A stretch of DNA of 64,000 bases, from contig JBEHXV010000015.1 in assembly GCA_048498515.1 (NCBI GenBank), positions 1-64,000 of the forward strand. Direction: 5' to 3'. Source of the DNA: UBA4416 sp048498515 (lineage in GTDB: Bacteria > Bacteroidota > Bacteroidia > B-17B0 > Aurantibacillaceae). The position numbers and the translations under genes are program-made. Position 1 is the stretch's first letter. Each line of letters opens with the position of its first letter. Under the pieces are notes generated by a model. The model saw nothing but the letters and a program-made list of their open reading frames with translations. It was not told the DNA's origin and searched no databases. Shown here one piece after another: positions 1 through 9,227 of the stretch.

Positions 1-66
1 CCAGAAGAAAAGTGCGTCTCACCAGGGGCAACTGGAGTTGATCCGATCCCCCGGACAACTTGCTAA

Positions 67-2868
67 GGACTATGCGCTCTCCGATTTATTATCAACCAGA
101 GTGGTTATTATGATTTTGTAGTCACAAACAGTTATAACTGTAAAGACACAAATACCATCCTGGTCCAGATTGACGCATACATTCCTCCGTTTGTACCGAA
201 ACAAAAAAACGACAGCATTAAAATATGCAAAGACGAATACAAAACACATATTATTTGCGATTCACTAACCAATCCTCTTTTAAACTATCCTTACAGTTGC
301 CTTAGTTATCAATCACAATATATCGTATCACAAAGTCCCGGTTTATTTATTAACCCGGTAAATACCACCTGCGACCTGAGTTACCATGTGAGTGCCAATG
401 TCACCGGCAATTACACCTACACGACAGCGTATGTGATTAATAACCTTTGTGTTCAGGACACCATTTATTATACAGGACATATTTTCATATACGTAAAATC
501 AAAACCCGATGCTACGGTTACCTTGACGGGCAATACTTCTGTATGTCCCGGCGACTCTTCTTTACTGGTAGCAACCATTAGCGGTTTCAGTTCCCCCTCC
601 ATTACCTATACCTGGTCGCCTAACGATTCAATCACAGCGTTTACTACAGGCTACTATTACATTTATGCATCCCTCAAGGATACTGTATTGGGCTGCACAA
701 GCATTGTGAATGATGGCTTGTATGTTCAGGTTAAACCTAATCCGTTTATTATTTTAAATCCGTACAATTCTGTTATCTGTCCTAACGACTCCGTGAAGAT
801 GACTATCAATTTAGCAGGAGCCAGCAATTATGAGTGGCATGGCCCTATGGGGTTGATACCAGGCAATAACCAAAGCATTTACATGCACACATCGGGTTTT
901 TACCATTGCATTGTGACTGATAATACGGGTTGTGTTTTTACAACCAATACGGTCGAATTAAAACAATATGCGACTCCTTATCTCATCAGCACACCAACAA
1001 ACATTATTTGTAACAATCAACCCGTTACGTTGAATGTAGTGACACTCGATGCCACGCAGATTGTGTGGAACGCGCCTTTATCAGGAAGTGGTGCTGTAAA
1101 AACCATTACCAACCCGGGAGTGTATTCCTGCCAGGTAACCATGTGCGGCATTACAACGTCTTTATCCATCAACATTATCGGTTCCAATCCTTTAGCCAAC
1201 ATTACCACCTTTGGCTCCACCAGCGTTTGCCCTTTCGATTCCGTATTGCTCACCGGTAATCCCGGGATGATGAATTATGTTTGGCAACCAGGAAATCATT
1301 TGGGACAAAACTATGTGGTTCATACAGCCGGAAGTTATACCCTTGAAGTAACCGACAGTTATGGCTGCACGGCAAGTTCGGCACCGGTGAGTGTTTCCTT
1401 TAGTTCTTCCATCGCACCGCCGTCATCAACCACGAACGACACCATTTGTGCCGGGCAAACCGCAACCCTGTCAGCAGTGAGCTCAGGTACCAACCAAACC
1501 GAATGGTTTGCGAATCCAAACAGCGGGCCGGTTATTGGCAGCGGTAATAGTTTCGCAACACCAACACTCACAGTGCAAACCACGTATTATGCGGCATCGG
1601 TTTCCTCTTCTGGTTGCCATAGTTCCGGCATTCCGGTAAGCGTATTCATGTACCCAACATCGGTAGCGCCTGTTTTAATGTGCGACACAACAGTTTGCCG
1701 CCACGACTCTTTAAAGATCATTACACCGTTTATTAACGGTGCGAGCTACAGCTGGTCGGGACCAGGAATAACAGGTAATACCACAAACAGTGTTTCAATA
1801 CCGGATGCGGCCATAGCAAATGCCGGCGTTTATTCGGTACAAGTAACAGGCTTTGGTTGTGCGAGCAGCACATCGTCGGTAAATATTTTGGTGCTCGATC
1901 CAATGTCACCAAACGCATCGGTTAACGATACCATTTGTGAGCACAGCAATTACTTCATTGGTATTGGCTCCAGTTCCAATGCAATATACGAATGGCAAGG
2001 TCCTAATAATTATTCTGCCACCGGCGATTCCCTGTCTATTTTCAATGCAGCCTTAAACCAATCGGGCACATACACTGTGGTAACCAATGAGTATGGCTGC
2101 CTTAGTGCTCCATCAACTCTTCAGTTAACGGTGTTGCAAATTCCAGCAACGCCAACTATCTCAAACAATTCGCCGGTGTGCATGGGCGATACCATTTTCC
2201 TGAATACACAAAACATCCCGGGTTATACCTACACCTGGTATGGCAGTAACGGTGTAAGCGCAAGCGGCAGCAGTGTTTATTTTGTTGCAGCCGATTCCAG
2301 CTACAACGGTTATTATGGCGTCATCGCGTCAAACTTATTTTGCCCGGGCAATGGCAGCTACGATTCGATCATCGTTGTTCCCTACCCTGTCATGAGCACC
2401 ACACCCGATACCATTGGTTGCGATGATGCGGCCATAACACTTAACTGTACAAGCAACTACCAAAACTATAACTGGAGCACAGGAGCTACAGGCCCATCCA
2501 TTACAGTAACACAAAGTGGAACCTACTGGGTAACAAGCCAAAACGGGAATTGCACTACAACCGACTCCATTCATGTAAGCCTTATTCCATGCAGTAATTT
2601 TGAGGTAAACGTATTTACACCAAACGGCGATGGTGCCAATGATATGTTCATGTTTAAGAGTGCTGCCATTAAACAGGTTCATTGCGAGATAAGGGATCGT
2701 TGGGGCGTGAAAATGGCGGAGTTTGACGGACCTGAAAACGGATGGAATGGAAAAAACATGTCAAACAATAAAGACTGCCTTGAAGGTACTTACTTTTACA
2801 TTGCCGAAATACAAACCATTGAAGGCCTTATGAAGAATATTAACGGTTTTGTGCAATTAATACGGTAA
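67..2868 (+). CDS. Gliding-motility-associated C-terminal domain protein (large secreted Ig/PKD-like adhesin), 5' partial
   Basis: This is the 3' part of a large secreted repeat protein. The reading frame is open from base 67. The first in-frame start (GTG 388) lies inside a typical repeat, so it is not the true N-terminus. The body is a chain of roughly 80-residue Ig/PKD-like modules rich in Ser/Thr, each with paired Cys and a 'D(T/S)xC' opening followed by W or Y and a 'G.Y.V.V' strand. The last ~90 residues contain FTPNGDGANDMF, RDRWG and a final GFVQLIR strand, which is the type B T9SS sorting domain (gliding-motility-associated CTD family). It should be exported by T9SS and act at the cell surface or outside; adhesion is inference. 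An in-frame TAA at 64-66 means the first 66 bases do not join this frame, from an upstream frameshift, a contig-edge error or a boundary. Confidence 0.85.
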   Translation, partial: GLCALRFIINQSGYYDFVVTNSYNCKDTNTILVQIDAYIPPFVPKQKNDSIKICKDEYKTHIICDSLTNPLLNYPYSCLSYQSQYIVSQSPGLFINPVNTTCDLSYHVSANVTGNYTYTTAYVINNLCVQDTIYYTGHIFIYVKSKPDATVTLTGNTSVCPGDSSLLVATISGFSSPSITYTWSPNDSITAFTTGYYYIYASLKDTVLGCTSIVNDGLYVQVKPNPFIILNPYNSVICPNDSVKMTINLAGASNYEWHGPMGLIPGNNQSIYMHTSGFYHCIVTDNTGCVFTTNTVELKQYATPYLISTPTNIICNNQPVTLNVVTLDATQIVWNAPLSGSGAVKTITNPGVYSCQVTMCGITTSLSINIIGSNPLANITTFGSTSVCPFDSVLLTGNPGMMNYVWQPGNHLGQNYVVHTAGSYTLEVTDSYGCTASSAPVSVSFSSSIAPPSSTTNDTICAGQTATLSAVSSGTNQTEWFANPNSGPVIGSGNSFATPTLTVQTTYYAASVSSSGCHSSGIPVSVFMYPTSVAPVLMCDTTVCRHDSLKIITPFINGASYSWSGPGITGNTTNSVSIPDAAIANAGVYSVQVTGFGCASSTSSVNILVLDPMSPNASVNDTICEHSNYFIGIGSSSNAIYEWQGPNNYSATGDSLSIFNAALNQSGTYTVVTNEYGCLSAPSTLQLTVLQIPATPTISNNSPVCMGDTIFLNTQNIPGYTYTWYGSNGVSASGSSVYFVAADSSYNGYYGVIASNLFCPGNGSYDSIIVVPYPVMSTTPDTIGCDDAAITLNCTSNYQNYNWSTGATGPSITVTQSGTYWVTSQNGNCTTTDSIHVSLIPCSNFEVNVFTPNGDGANDMFMFKSAAIKQVHCEIRDRWGVKMAEFDGPENGWNGKNMSNNKDCLEGTYFYIAEIQTIEGLMKNINGFVQLIR

Positions 2869-2940
2869 TTATTGATAAGCTCTTACCTTAAATTTCATTT
2901 CTTTTTACAATATTTGTAGCTTACCCACGTTATTTGGCAG

Positions 2941-5439
2941 GTGTTACAAAAATTAAGTTATATAGTTCTCTTCTCCCTTATTGGCATTATTGCCAAATCA
3001 CAAACAGCTACCATTTCGGGTGTTGTAAAGGATAGTAACGCTATTGCCATTCCCGAAGTGCAAATTGCTGTTTTAGAAGATGGCTCTATTAATACAGTAA
3101 CCAATGCCAAAGGAAATTACAGCATTGAAGTTCCTGCCAACAAAGAGATTACCCTCTCGTTTTACAACATCAGTTACAAACAGGTCAGTAAAAAATACAA
3201 CCTTGCGCCGGGTGAAACGATTGTTTACAACCCAAAACTGGAAAGTAAAAATAACATTGGCGAAGTAAAGGTAACTTATGAAACAAAACGGAATGTGGAA
3301 ATGACCACCATAGACCCTAAGAACATTATTTTTATTCCGGGAGGAACAGGAGGCATTGAAGATATTATTAAAACACAGATCGGCACCAGCAGCAATAATG
3401 AGTTAAGCAGTGGCTACTCGGTTCGTGGTGGGAATTTTGATGAGAACCTCGTATATGTCAATGATATTGAAGTATACCGTCCGTTTTTAGCGAGGAGCGG
3501 GCAGCAGGAAGGCTTAAGTTTTGCCAACCCCAATATGGTAAGCAACATTAATTTTTCGGCAGGTGGTTTTGAAGCAAGGTATGGCGATAAAATGTCGTCG
3601 GTGCTTGATATTACCTATCGCAAGCCCTTAAAATTTGGCGGCTCGGCCAGCGGAAGTTTATTAGGTGGAAGCCTGAACCTGGAAGGCGTTTCAAAGAACA
3701 GGGTCTTTGCCTGGAGCATTGGCTCGCGCTACAAATCAAATTCCTATCTTTTAAAAGGCCTCGATACCAAAGGCGAATACCGGCCGCGCTTTTACGACGT
3801 GCAAACATTTTTAACCTTTACCTTAAATGAAAAATGGAGCATCGAATTTTTAGGGAACATTGCCAATAACCAATACCTGGTTATTCCTGCCAACAGGGAA
3901 ACAACCTTTGGTACCGTGAACAACGCCGTAAAGCTCAGTATTTATTTCGACGGGCGGGAAGTGACCCAGTACAATACCATGATGGGCGGCCTTTCCACTA
4001 CTTTTAAGCCAAATGCCAAAACAAAACTGAAACTCATTGCCTCGGCCTACAAAGCAAAAGAGGAGGAGAACTTTACGGTGCAGGGGCAATATTACATCGA
4101 TCAGCTGGAAGCCGATTTTGGGAAAGACAATTTCGGACAGGTAGCTTTTAACAGGGGGGTTGGTACGTTTTTAAATAACGGACGGAACCGGATTGATGCC
4201 AACGTGTTTAATGTTGAGCACAAAGGTACCCGTTTAATTAACCGCCGTAATGAATTTACCTGGGGCATTCGCTACCAACACGAAAGCATTGAGGATAAAT
4301 TAAGCGAATGGAAAACAGTTGATTCGGCCGGATATGTAAGTCCTTACAATCCGAACGAAATTAATTTAATTGATGTACTTAAAACAAAGATCCATTTGGA
4401 AACAAACAGGTTGCAAGGTTATTTGCAATATGGTTATAACAAGCTTTTAAGGGATTCTTCGACCCTGGCCATAACAGCCGGTGTGCGGGCAAACTACTGG
4501 GACTATAATTCACAGACAGTGATTTCGCCTCGTGTTACCTTGTCGTTTAAACCAAACTGGAAACAGGATATTTTATTCAGGGCATCGTGGGGCTATTATT
4601 ACCAGCCACCTTTTTATAGGGAAATGAGGGACTTTAACGGACAGTTAAATCCAAATATCCGTGCGCAGCAATCTATTCACTATTTATTATCGGGCGATTA
4701 CAATTTCAGGATCTGGCACAGGCCTTTCAAAATAATACTGGCAGGTTATTACAAAGACATGAAGGACCTGATTCCTTATGAAATTGACAATACCCGCATT
4801 CGTTATTTTGCAAAAAACAACTCGGTGGGTTACAGCACAGGAGCCGATCTTCGGATCAATGGTGAGTTTGTACCGGGCATAGAGTCGTGGGCGACATTAG
4901 GCTATCTAAGATCGTTTGAAAATATTTTGGATGACAGAAAAGTAACTTACTTCAACAGCGATGGCGATACCATTGTTCCGGGCTTTACTTTCAATAATAA
5001 AGCGGTTGACAGTACGGTTGTGTACCCTGGTTATATTCCACGGCCAACCGATCAGCGTATAACCTTTGGCATGTTTTTCCAGGATTACATTCCAAAATTA
5101 CCTTCCTGCAAAATGTATTTAAACATGCAGTTCGGCTCGGGGCTTCCTTTTGGTCCACCCGATCATGAGCGCTGGAAACAGGTTTTCCGCATGCCGCCTT
5201 ACCGAAGAGTCGACATCGGTTTTGCATACGAAATTATTAAAGAGAGCAAACCCTTACCAAAGAAAAATCCGTTCCATCATTTCAAGAGCGCTTTCATCAG
5301 CATAGAAGTATTCAATTTATTACAGGTAAACAATACAGTTTCCTACACCTGGGTAACGGATGTAACCGGCCGCCAGTATGCCGTACCTAATTACTTAACC
5401 AAGCGGCAATTGAATGTGAAGCTGCAGGTGAAGTTTTAA
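2941..5439 (+). CDS. TonB-dependent receptor with carboxypeptidase-regulatory-like N-domain
   Basis: An 832-residue outer-membrane protein. A signal peptide (about residues 1-21, ending AKSQ) is followed by a CarboxypepD_reg-like beta-sandwich (about 22-105). A plug domain around 130-215 carries the typical 'GYSVRGGNFDENLVYVNDIEV' region, and the remainder is a long aromatic-rich beta-barrel ending in LNVKLQVKF with a terminal Phe. The family imports siderophores, vitamins, glycans or peptides using TonB energy. No SusD partner is adjacent, so the substrate cannot be named. The start is GTG, chosen because it gives a complete signal peptide and no in-frame ATG precedes it. It follows the adhesin gene after 72 bp, and the GIY-YIG gene starts 1 bp after its stop. 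Confidence 0.9.
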   Translation: MLQKLSYIVLFSLIGIIAKSQTATISGVVKDSNAIAIPEVQIAVLEDGSINTVTNAKGNYSIEVPANKEITLSFYNISYKQVSKKYNLAPGETIVYNPKLESKNNIGEVKVTYETKRNVEMTTIDPKNIIFIPGGTGGIEDIIKTQIGTSSNNELSSGYSVRGGNFDENLVYVNDIEVYRPFLARSGQQEGLSFANPNMVSNINFSAGGFEARYGDKMSSVLDITYRKPLKFGGSASGSLLGGSLNLEGVSKNRVFAWSIGSRYKSNSYLLKGLDTKGEYRPRFYDVQTFLTFTLNEKWSIEFLGNIANNQYLVIPANRETTFGTVNNAVKLSIYFDGREVTQYNTMMGGLSTTFKPNAKTKLKLIASAYKAKEEENFTVQGQYYIDQLEADFGKDNFGQVAFNRGVGTFLNNGRNRIDANVFNVEHKGTRLINRRNEFTWGIRYQHESIEDKLSEWKTVDSAGYVSPYNPNEINLIDVLKTKIHLETNRLQGYLQYGYNKLLRDSSTLAITAGVRANYWDYNSQTVISPRVTLSFKPNWKQDILFRASWGYYYQPPFYREMRDFNGQLNPNIRAQQSIHYLLSGDYNFRIWHRPFKIILAGYYKDMKDLIPYEIDNTRIRYFAKNNSVGYSTGADLRINGEFVPGIESWATLGYLRSFENILDDRKVTYFNSDGDTIVPGFTFNNKAVDSTVVYPGYIPRPTDQRITFGMFFQDYIPKLPSCKMYLNMQFGSGLPFGPPDHERWKQVFRMPPYRRVDIGFAYEIIKESKPLPKKNPFHHFKSAFISIEVFNLLQVNNTVSYTWVTDVTGRQYAVPNYLTKRQLNVKLQVKF

Positions 5440-5440
5440 A

Positions 5441-5746
5441 GTGTATAAGCTAATCTATCTATACATGCTAAAATGTAGTGATGGTACTTATTACACAGGT
5501 GTAACAAATGACCTTGATTTAAGGGTTATCCAACATAATTTGGGGATAAAAAAAGAATCATACACGTATAGCCGAAGACCGGTAACATTGGTTTGGCATG
5601 AAATCTTTAACGATTATAACCTGGCTTTTGACTGGGAAACAAGGATTAAAAAATGGAGCGTAAAGAAAAAAGAAGCGCTTATTCAGGGTGATTTTGAATT
5701 AATAAAAAAGTTATCTAAGAAAGATTTTTCTAAAAGAAAGAAGTAA
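5441..5746 (+). CDS. GIY-YIG nuclease-superfamily protein (UPF0213/YhbQ-like)
   Basis: A 101-residue single-domain protein. The N-terminus has the two core strands: Y-LYMLKCSDGTYYTGVTN gives the GIY-like and YIG-like (here YYTG) elements, followed by the conserved D-L..R...H and a Lys-rich C-terminus. Length and layout match the small stand-alone GIY-YIG proteins common in Bacteroidota. Family members are putative structure-selective DNA endonucleases, but the cellular role of this subgroup is not established. The GTG start lies 1 bp after the receptor stop; an internal ATG at 5465 would delete the first core strand. Base composition is clearly more AT-rich than the receptor gene. A palindromic repeat follows directly. 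Confidence 0.85.
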   Translation: MYKLIYLYMLKCSDGTYYTGVTNDLDLRVIQHNLGIKKESYTYSRRPVTLVWHEIFNDYNLAFDWETRIKKWSVKKKEALIQGDFELIKKLSKKDFSKRKK

Positions 5747-5749
5747 ATG

Positions 5750-5866
5750 TCACTTCGAGTAACATTTGCCTGCCTCTTGCAAATGTGTATCGAGAAGTGA
5801 TTTCCAGGAAATGTTCTCGATACAAAAAATGAAAAGAGGCGCATTTTTTTACTCGAACTGACAATA
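5750..5866. repeat. Intergenic palindromic repeat (cacttcgag ... ctcgaactgaca type)
   Basis: An interrupted inverted repeat in the convergent gap. CACTTCGAGT near the left end pairs with ACTCGAACTG near the right end. Inner arms TGTATCGAGAA and TTCTCGATAC flank a short loop, and 'gcctctt' and 'aagaggc' form a further pair. A close relative with the same order of arms lies at about 51155-51263. It probably acts as a bidirectional terminator or folded RNA between the GIY-YIG and threonine aldolase genes; this role is inferred from position only. Confidence 0.75.
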
Positions 5867-5870
5867 CGCA

Positions 5871-6887
5871 TTACAACTTCCTCAGCACCTCAACTGTTTT
5901 CATCAGCATATCTTCCGTGAAATCCAAATGCGTTACCAAGCGCACGGTTTGTTTTCCAAAAGCCGACGAACGAATGCCATGAGGTTTTAAAGCCTCATCA
6001 AATGTTGCCGCCGAATACTTATCCGTTAAATTAAAAATAACGATGTTACTATCAACCGGCATCATGCTTTCAACGTACGGTAAAGATTTTAATTCTAACC
6101 CGATTTGTTTGGCACGACGGTGGTCTTCTTTTAAGCGTTCAATATGGTGATCTAAAGCGTAAATACCGGCAGCTGCCAGGAAGCCCGCCTGGCGCATGCC
6201 ACCGCCAAACACTTTACGCACACGCCTCGCTTTTTTTATAAGGTCTTTTGTTCCTAACAGTAAAGAACCAACCGGAGCTCCAAGGCCCTTGCTCAAACAA
6301 ATGGAAATTGAATCGAACTGCTTGCCAATATCGGCCGCAGTATACTCGTTCTCTACAATGGCATTAAAAATTCTTGCCCCATCAAGGTGAACAGGTAATT
6401 TTTTCTCTTCGCACAATGCCTTTATTTTTTTAAGCGAGCCGAGATCGTAATAGCTTCCTCCTGCCTTGTTCACCGTATTTTCGAGCGACACCAGTGACGT
6501 GCGGGTCAACCAATCGTATTCCGGATTGATGTTTTGTTCAATTTGTTCGGCACTTATCCTTCCCCTGTCGCCTGCAATTAATTTTGCCTGCACGCCCGAG
6601 TTAAAAGAGATGCCACCTCCTTCGTAATTATAAATATGCGAGTTCACATCACAAATCAATTCATCGCCAGGTTGCGTATGGCACTTGATCGCGATTTGGT
6701 TGGTCATGGTGCCACTCGGGCAAAACAAAGCGGCTTCCTTGTTAAATAATTTCGCGGATTTCTCTTCCAGGCTAAGGATGGTAGGATCTTCGTTAAACAC
6801 ATCATCGCCCACGGGAGCGCTCATCATGGCATCCAGCATGGCTTTACCCGGTTTGGTAACCGTATCGCTTCTTAAATCAATGGTCAT
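5871..6887 (-). CDS. ltaE: Low-specificity L-threonine aldolase (PLP-dependent)
   Basis: A 338-residue fold-type I PLP enzyme cleaving L-threonine/L-allo-threonine to glycine and acetaldehyde in the cytoplasm. Family landmarks are the N-terminal IDLRSDTVT, the GDDVFNEDPT loop, LFCPSGTMTNQIA, the HLDGARIFNA strand carrying the PLP-binding Asp, and CLSKGLGAPVGS, whose Lys forms the Schiff base. The start is placed at the ATG at 6887, directly before TIDLRSDT, as in homologues. The 26-residue upstream extension would overlap the divergent protease promoter region. It is divergent from the first M43 protease and convergent with the GIY-YIG gene. Confidence 0.93.
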   Translation of the reverse strand: MTIDLRSDTVTKPGKAMLDAMMSAPVGDDVFNEDPTILSLEEKSAKLFNKEAALFCPSGTMTNQIAIKCHTQPGDELICDVNSHIYNYEGGGISFNSGVQAKLIAGDRGRISAEQIEQNINPEYDWLTRTSLVSLENTVNKAGGSYYDLGSLKKIKALCEEKKLPVHLDGARIFNAIVENEYTAADIGKQFDSISICLSKGLGAPVGSLLLGTKDLIKKARRVRKVFGGGMRQAGFLAAAGIYALDHHIERLKEDHRRAKQIGLELKSLPYVESMMPVDSNIVIFNLTDKYSAATFDEALKPHGIRSSAFGKQTVRLVTHLDFTEDMLMKTVEVLRKL

Positions 6888-6984
6888 AACAGCTATTTTA
6901 GGATTATAAACATAAGGGAATATTTTGTCATTTTGCAAGACTATTTTCCAACAGGCGCCTTGCAAAATCGGTTTAAATCAGTAC

Positions 6985-6998
6985 CTTAGAGATTCTAA
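6985..6998 (+). promoter_or_regulatory. Leader stem-loop upstream of protease copy 1
   Basis: The motif cttag-agatt-ctaa forms a short stem-loop 10 bp before the start codon. The same element, cttag-ggata-ctaag, occurs at the same place before copies 2 and 3. A clear TAnnTTTG promoter box is not visible upstream of this copy. Confidence 0.4.
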
Positions 6999-7008
6999 AC
7001 CGACCCTA

Positions 7009-9084
7009 ATGAAACGATTTTTATTTGCTTTATCTATCAGCTTAACAACAGGATCTATATCCGCACAAGCCCCGGCTCAAAACTGGTGCCATTCCATTGA
7101 AATGATGGAAGCTAATTTTAAAAAACATCCCGAGTTAAGACAACAATATGAGGCTTACCAGGCCCAGTTAAATGCCACGCAGAATAATGGCAGTAGTGAG
7201 CAACGAACCGCGGTTACGGATTACACCATTCCTGTTGTGTTCCATGTATTGCACCAAAACGGTATAGAGAACATCAGCGACGCGCAGATCGCTGACCAGG
7301 TAGCTATTTTTAACCGCGATTATAATTTACAGAATACGGATACCTCGGTAGTTGTACCGCAATTAAAGAACGTGATCGGTAATGTTCATTTCACTTTTGC
7401 ACTTGCCAAACTAGATCCGAACGGTAATTGCACAAGTGGTATCGACCGTTTCTATGACCCTAACACCGTATTATGGCCCGGCGATTTTTCAGATTATATT
7501 TATACCTGGGACCCAACCAAGTACCTTAACTTTTATGTTGTAAAAGGAATTGGCGGCGGCGCTGCCGGTTATGCCTATTATCCGGGAAGTTTAGGAACGG
7601 GTTCGCAAATGGATGCCATTGTTATTTTACAGGATTATGTGGGCAGTATTGGCACTTCCATTCCATTGCATTCAAGAGCGTTAACGCATGAAGTAGGTCA
7701 CTGGTTCAATTTGCAGCATACATGGGGCAACACCAATAACCCCGGTGTGGCCTGCGGCGATGATGCCGTAAACGACACACCGGTTACAAAAGGCTTCACC
7801 AGCTGCTCCTCTGAAACAGGCTCCCAGATTTGCACACCGGGCGTTTCAGAGAACTACCAGAACTACATGGATTACTCCTACTGCAGTGTCATGTTTACCA
7901 ATGGACAGGTAACCCGTATGCGGAATGCTGCGCAAAGTTCCATATCATTAAGGAACAATTTATGGAGCGCTTCAAACCTGGCAGCAACCGGCATTACACC
8001 TGTGGCTTCCTGTGCCCCACATGCCAATTTTTCGGCAAACAAATTAACCGTATGCGTTGGTAACAGTGTGAACTTTGCCGATATGAGCAATGTAGCAACT
8101 CCAACAAGCTGGAACTGGACATTTGAAGCCGGCACGCCAAACGTATCGGCCGTGCAAAATCCTACCATTACCTACAACACGCCGGGCACTTATTCGGTAC
8201 AACTGGTTTCAAGTAACGGCGCAGGATCATCGGCACCTACTACCAAAATAAATTACATCACGGTGCTTCCTAATCCAATTTCAACTGTTATGACCGAAGG
8301 TTTTGAAGGCGCCCCGGTGCCAAACTCAACCTGGTCAATTAAAAATGCAAACACTACCAGCAATTGGGAACAAACAACACTGAGCGCAGCTACAGGTAAT
8401 AACAGCGTGTATGCTGACGAATCGTTATTGGCAGGTTCTGTAGTTGAATTGTATTCGCCAACCTATAACTTCAGCGCCATGCCCAACCTTGCCCTTACCT
8501 TAAAATGGGCCGGAGCTGAAAGAAACGCCACCAGCACCGATTATGATATTTTCAGCGTGCAGTTCTCTATTAATTGTGGCTTAACCTGGTCGCCACGTTT
8601 GGTGAAAAATGTGAGAACAAGCACTCCGGGAGTAAGCGGCGTGGTGAACGGGAACTTTGTGCCAACAGCCGCGCAGTTTAAACAGGAAGTAGTGCCTTTG
8701 GGTTCACTTGCCACTTCCACCAATATCCTCTTTAAATTAAAATTTGTAGCGGAATCGGGCGGTTCCAATAACTTTTATGTAGATGATATTAATTTAACCA
8801 GTTCAACCCTCATTAAAGAAGAAGCGCCGGTTTTAAATTTTGCCATCTACCCTAACCCGGCTAAAGACAACTTGTTTGTAACTTTTGACTTGTTGGAGGA
8901 AAAAACGGTTGAAGTGCAGCTAAAAGATGTGTTGGGCAGAACCGTGAAACAATCATCCAAAGAGCAAATGGCTTACGGGCACCATGAAATGCCTTTTGCG
9001 ATCAGCGACCTGAGCAGCGGAATTTATTTTGTAAGTGTAAACACCAATGGCACGGTAACAACCCAAAAGATTGTTATTGAATAG
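7009..9084 (+). CDS. Secreted M43 (cytophagalysin-type) zinc metalloprotease with PKD and T9SS sorting domain, copy 1
   Basis: A 691-residue extracellular protease. The order is signal peptide (MKRFLFALSISLTTGSISAQ), a ~60-residue propeptide-like region, a catalytic domain with the zinc site HEVGHWFNLQH at about residues 227-237 and a Met-turn candidate in 'NYMDYSYCSVMF', a PKD domain (about 345-430), a jelly-roll-like domain (about 435-605), and a type A T9SS sorting domain starting 'YPNPAKDN' and ending 'QKIVIE'. Asn replaces the Gly of the classical HExxHxxG motif, as is usual in Bacteroidota members. Four Cys in the catalytic domain suggest disulfides. The ATG at 7009 begins the signal peptide. 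First of three tandem paralogues. Confidence 0.92.
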   Translation: MKRFLFALSISLTTGSISAQAPAQNWCHSIEMMEANFKKHPELRQQYEAYQAQLNATQNNGSSEQRTAVTDYTIPVVFHVLHQNGIENISDAQIADQVAIFNRDYNLQNTDTSVVVPQLKNVIGNVHFTFALAKLDPNGNCTSGIDRFYDPNTVLWPGDFSDYIYTWDPTKYLNFYVVKGIGGGAAGYAYYPGSLGTGSQMDAIVILQDYVGSIGTSIPLHSRALTHEVGHWFNLQHTWGNTNNPGVACGDDAVNDTPVTKGFTSCSSETGSQICTPGVSENYQNYMDYSYCSVMFTNGQVTRMRNAAQSSISLRNNLWSASNLAATGITPVASCAPHANFSANKLTVCVGNSVNFADMSNVATPTSWNWTFEAGTPNVSAVQNPTITYNTPGTYSVQLVSSNGAGSSAPTTKINYITVLPNPISTVMTEGFEGAPVPNSTWSIKNANTTSNWEQTTLSAATGNNSVYADESLLAGSVVELYSPTYNFSAMPNLALTLKWAGAERNATSTDYDIFSVQFSINCGLTWSPRLVKNVRTSTPGVSGVVNGNFVPTAAQFKQEVVPLGSLATSTNILFKLKFVAESGGSNNFYVDDINLTSSTLIKEEAPVLNFAIYPNPAKDNLFVTFDLLEEKTVEVQLKDVLGRTVKQSSKEQMAYGHHEMPFAISDLSSGIYFVSVNTNGTVTTQKIVIE

Positions 9085-9192
9085 TTTTTAGTGTAATCTA
9101 ACCAACGTCAGACTTTTTTCGGACTTACCATGTAGATCCTGTTTTATTTATTGAATTCTACCGTTTCAAAAAGGCTTTTGGAAAAGTGTTTT

Positions 9193-9218
9193 TATGTTTG
9201 TACCTTAGGGATACTAAG
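9193..9218 (+). promoter_or_regulatory. Promoter -7 box and 5' leader hairpin of protease copy 2
   Basis: TATGTTTG (9193-9200) matches the Bacteroidota -7 consensus TAnnTTTG. It is followed within 4 bp by the hairpin cttag-ggata-ctaag (9204-9218), 9 bp before the ATG at 9228. A start of transcription a few bases after the box would put the hairpin at the extreme 5' end of the mRNA. No well-spaced -33 TTG is apparent. Confidence 0.5.
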
Positions 9219-9227
9219 CCGATCCAC

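Noticed and set aside
6888..6965. 26-residue extension of threonine aldolase
   Set aside because: Homologous enzymes begin at 'M-x-IDLRSDT'; the extension has no domain and overlaps the divergent promoter region.
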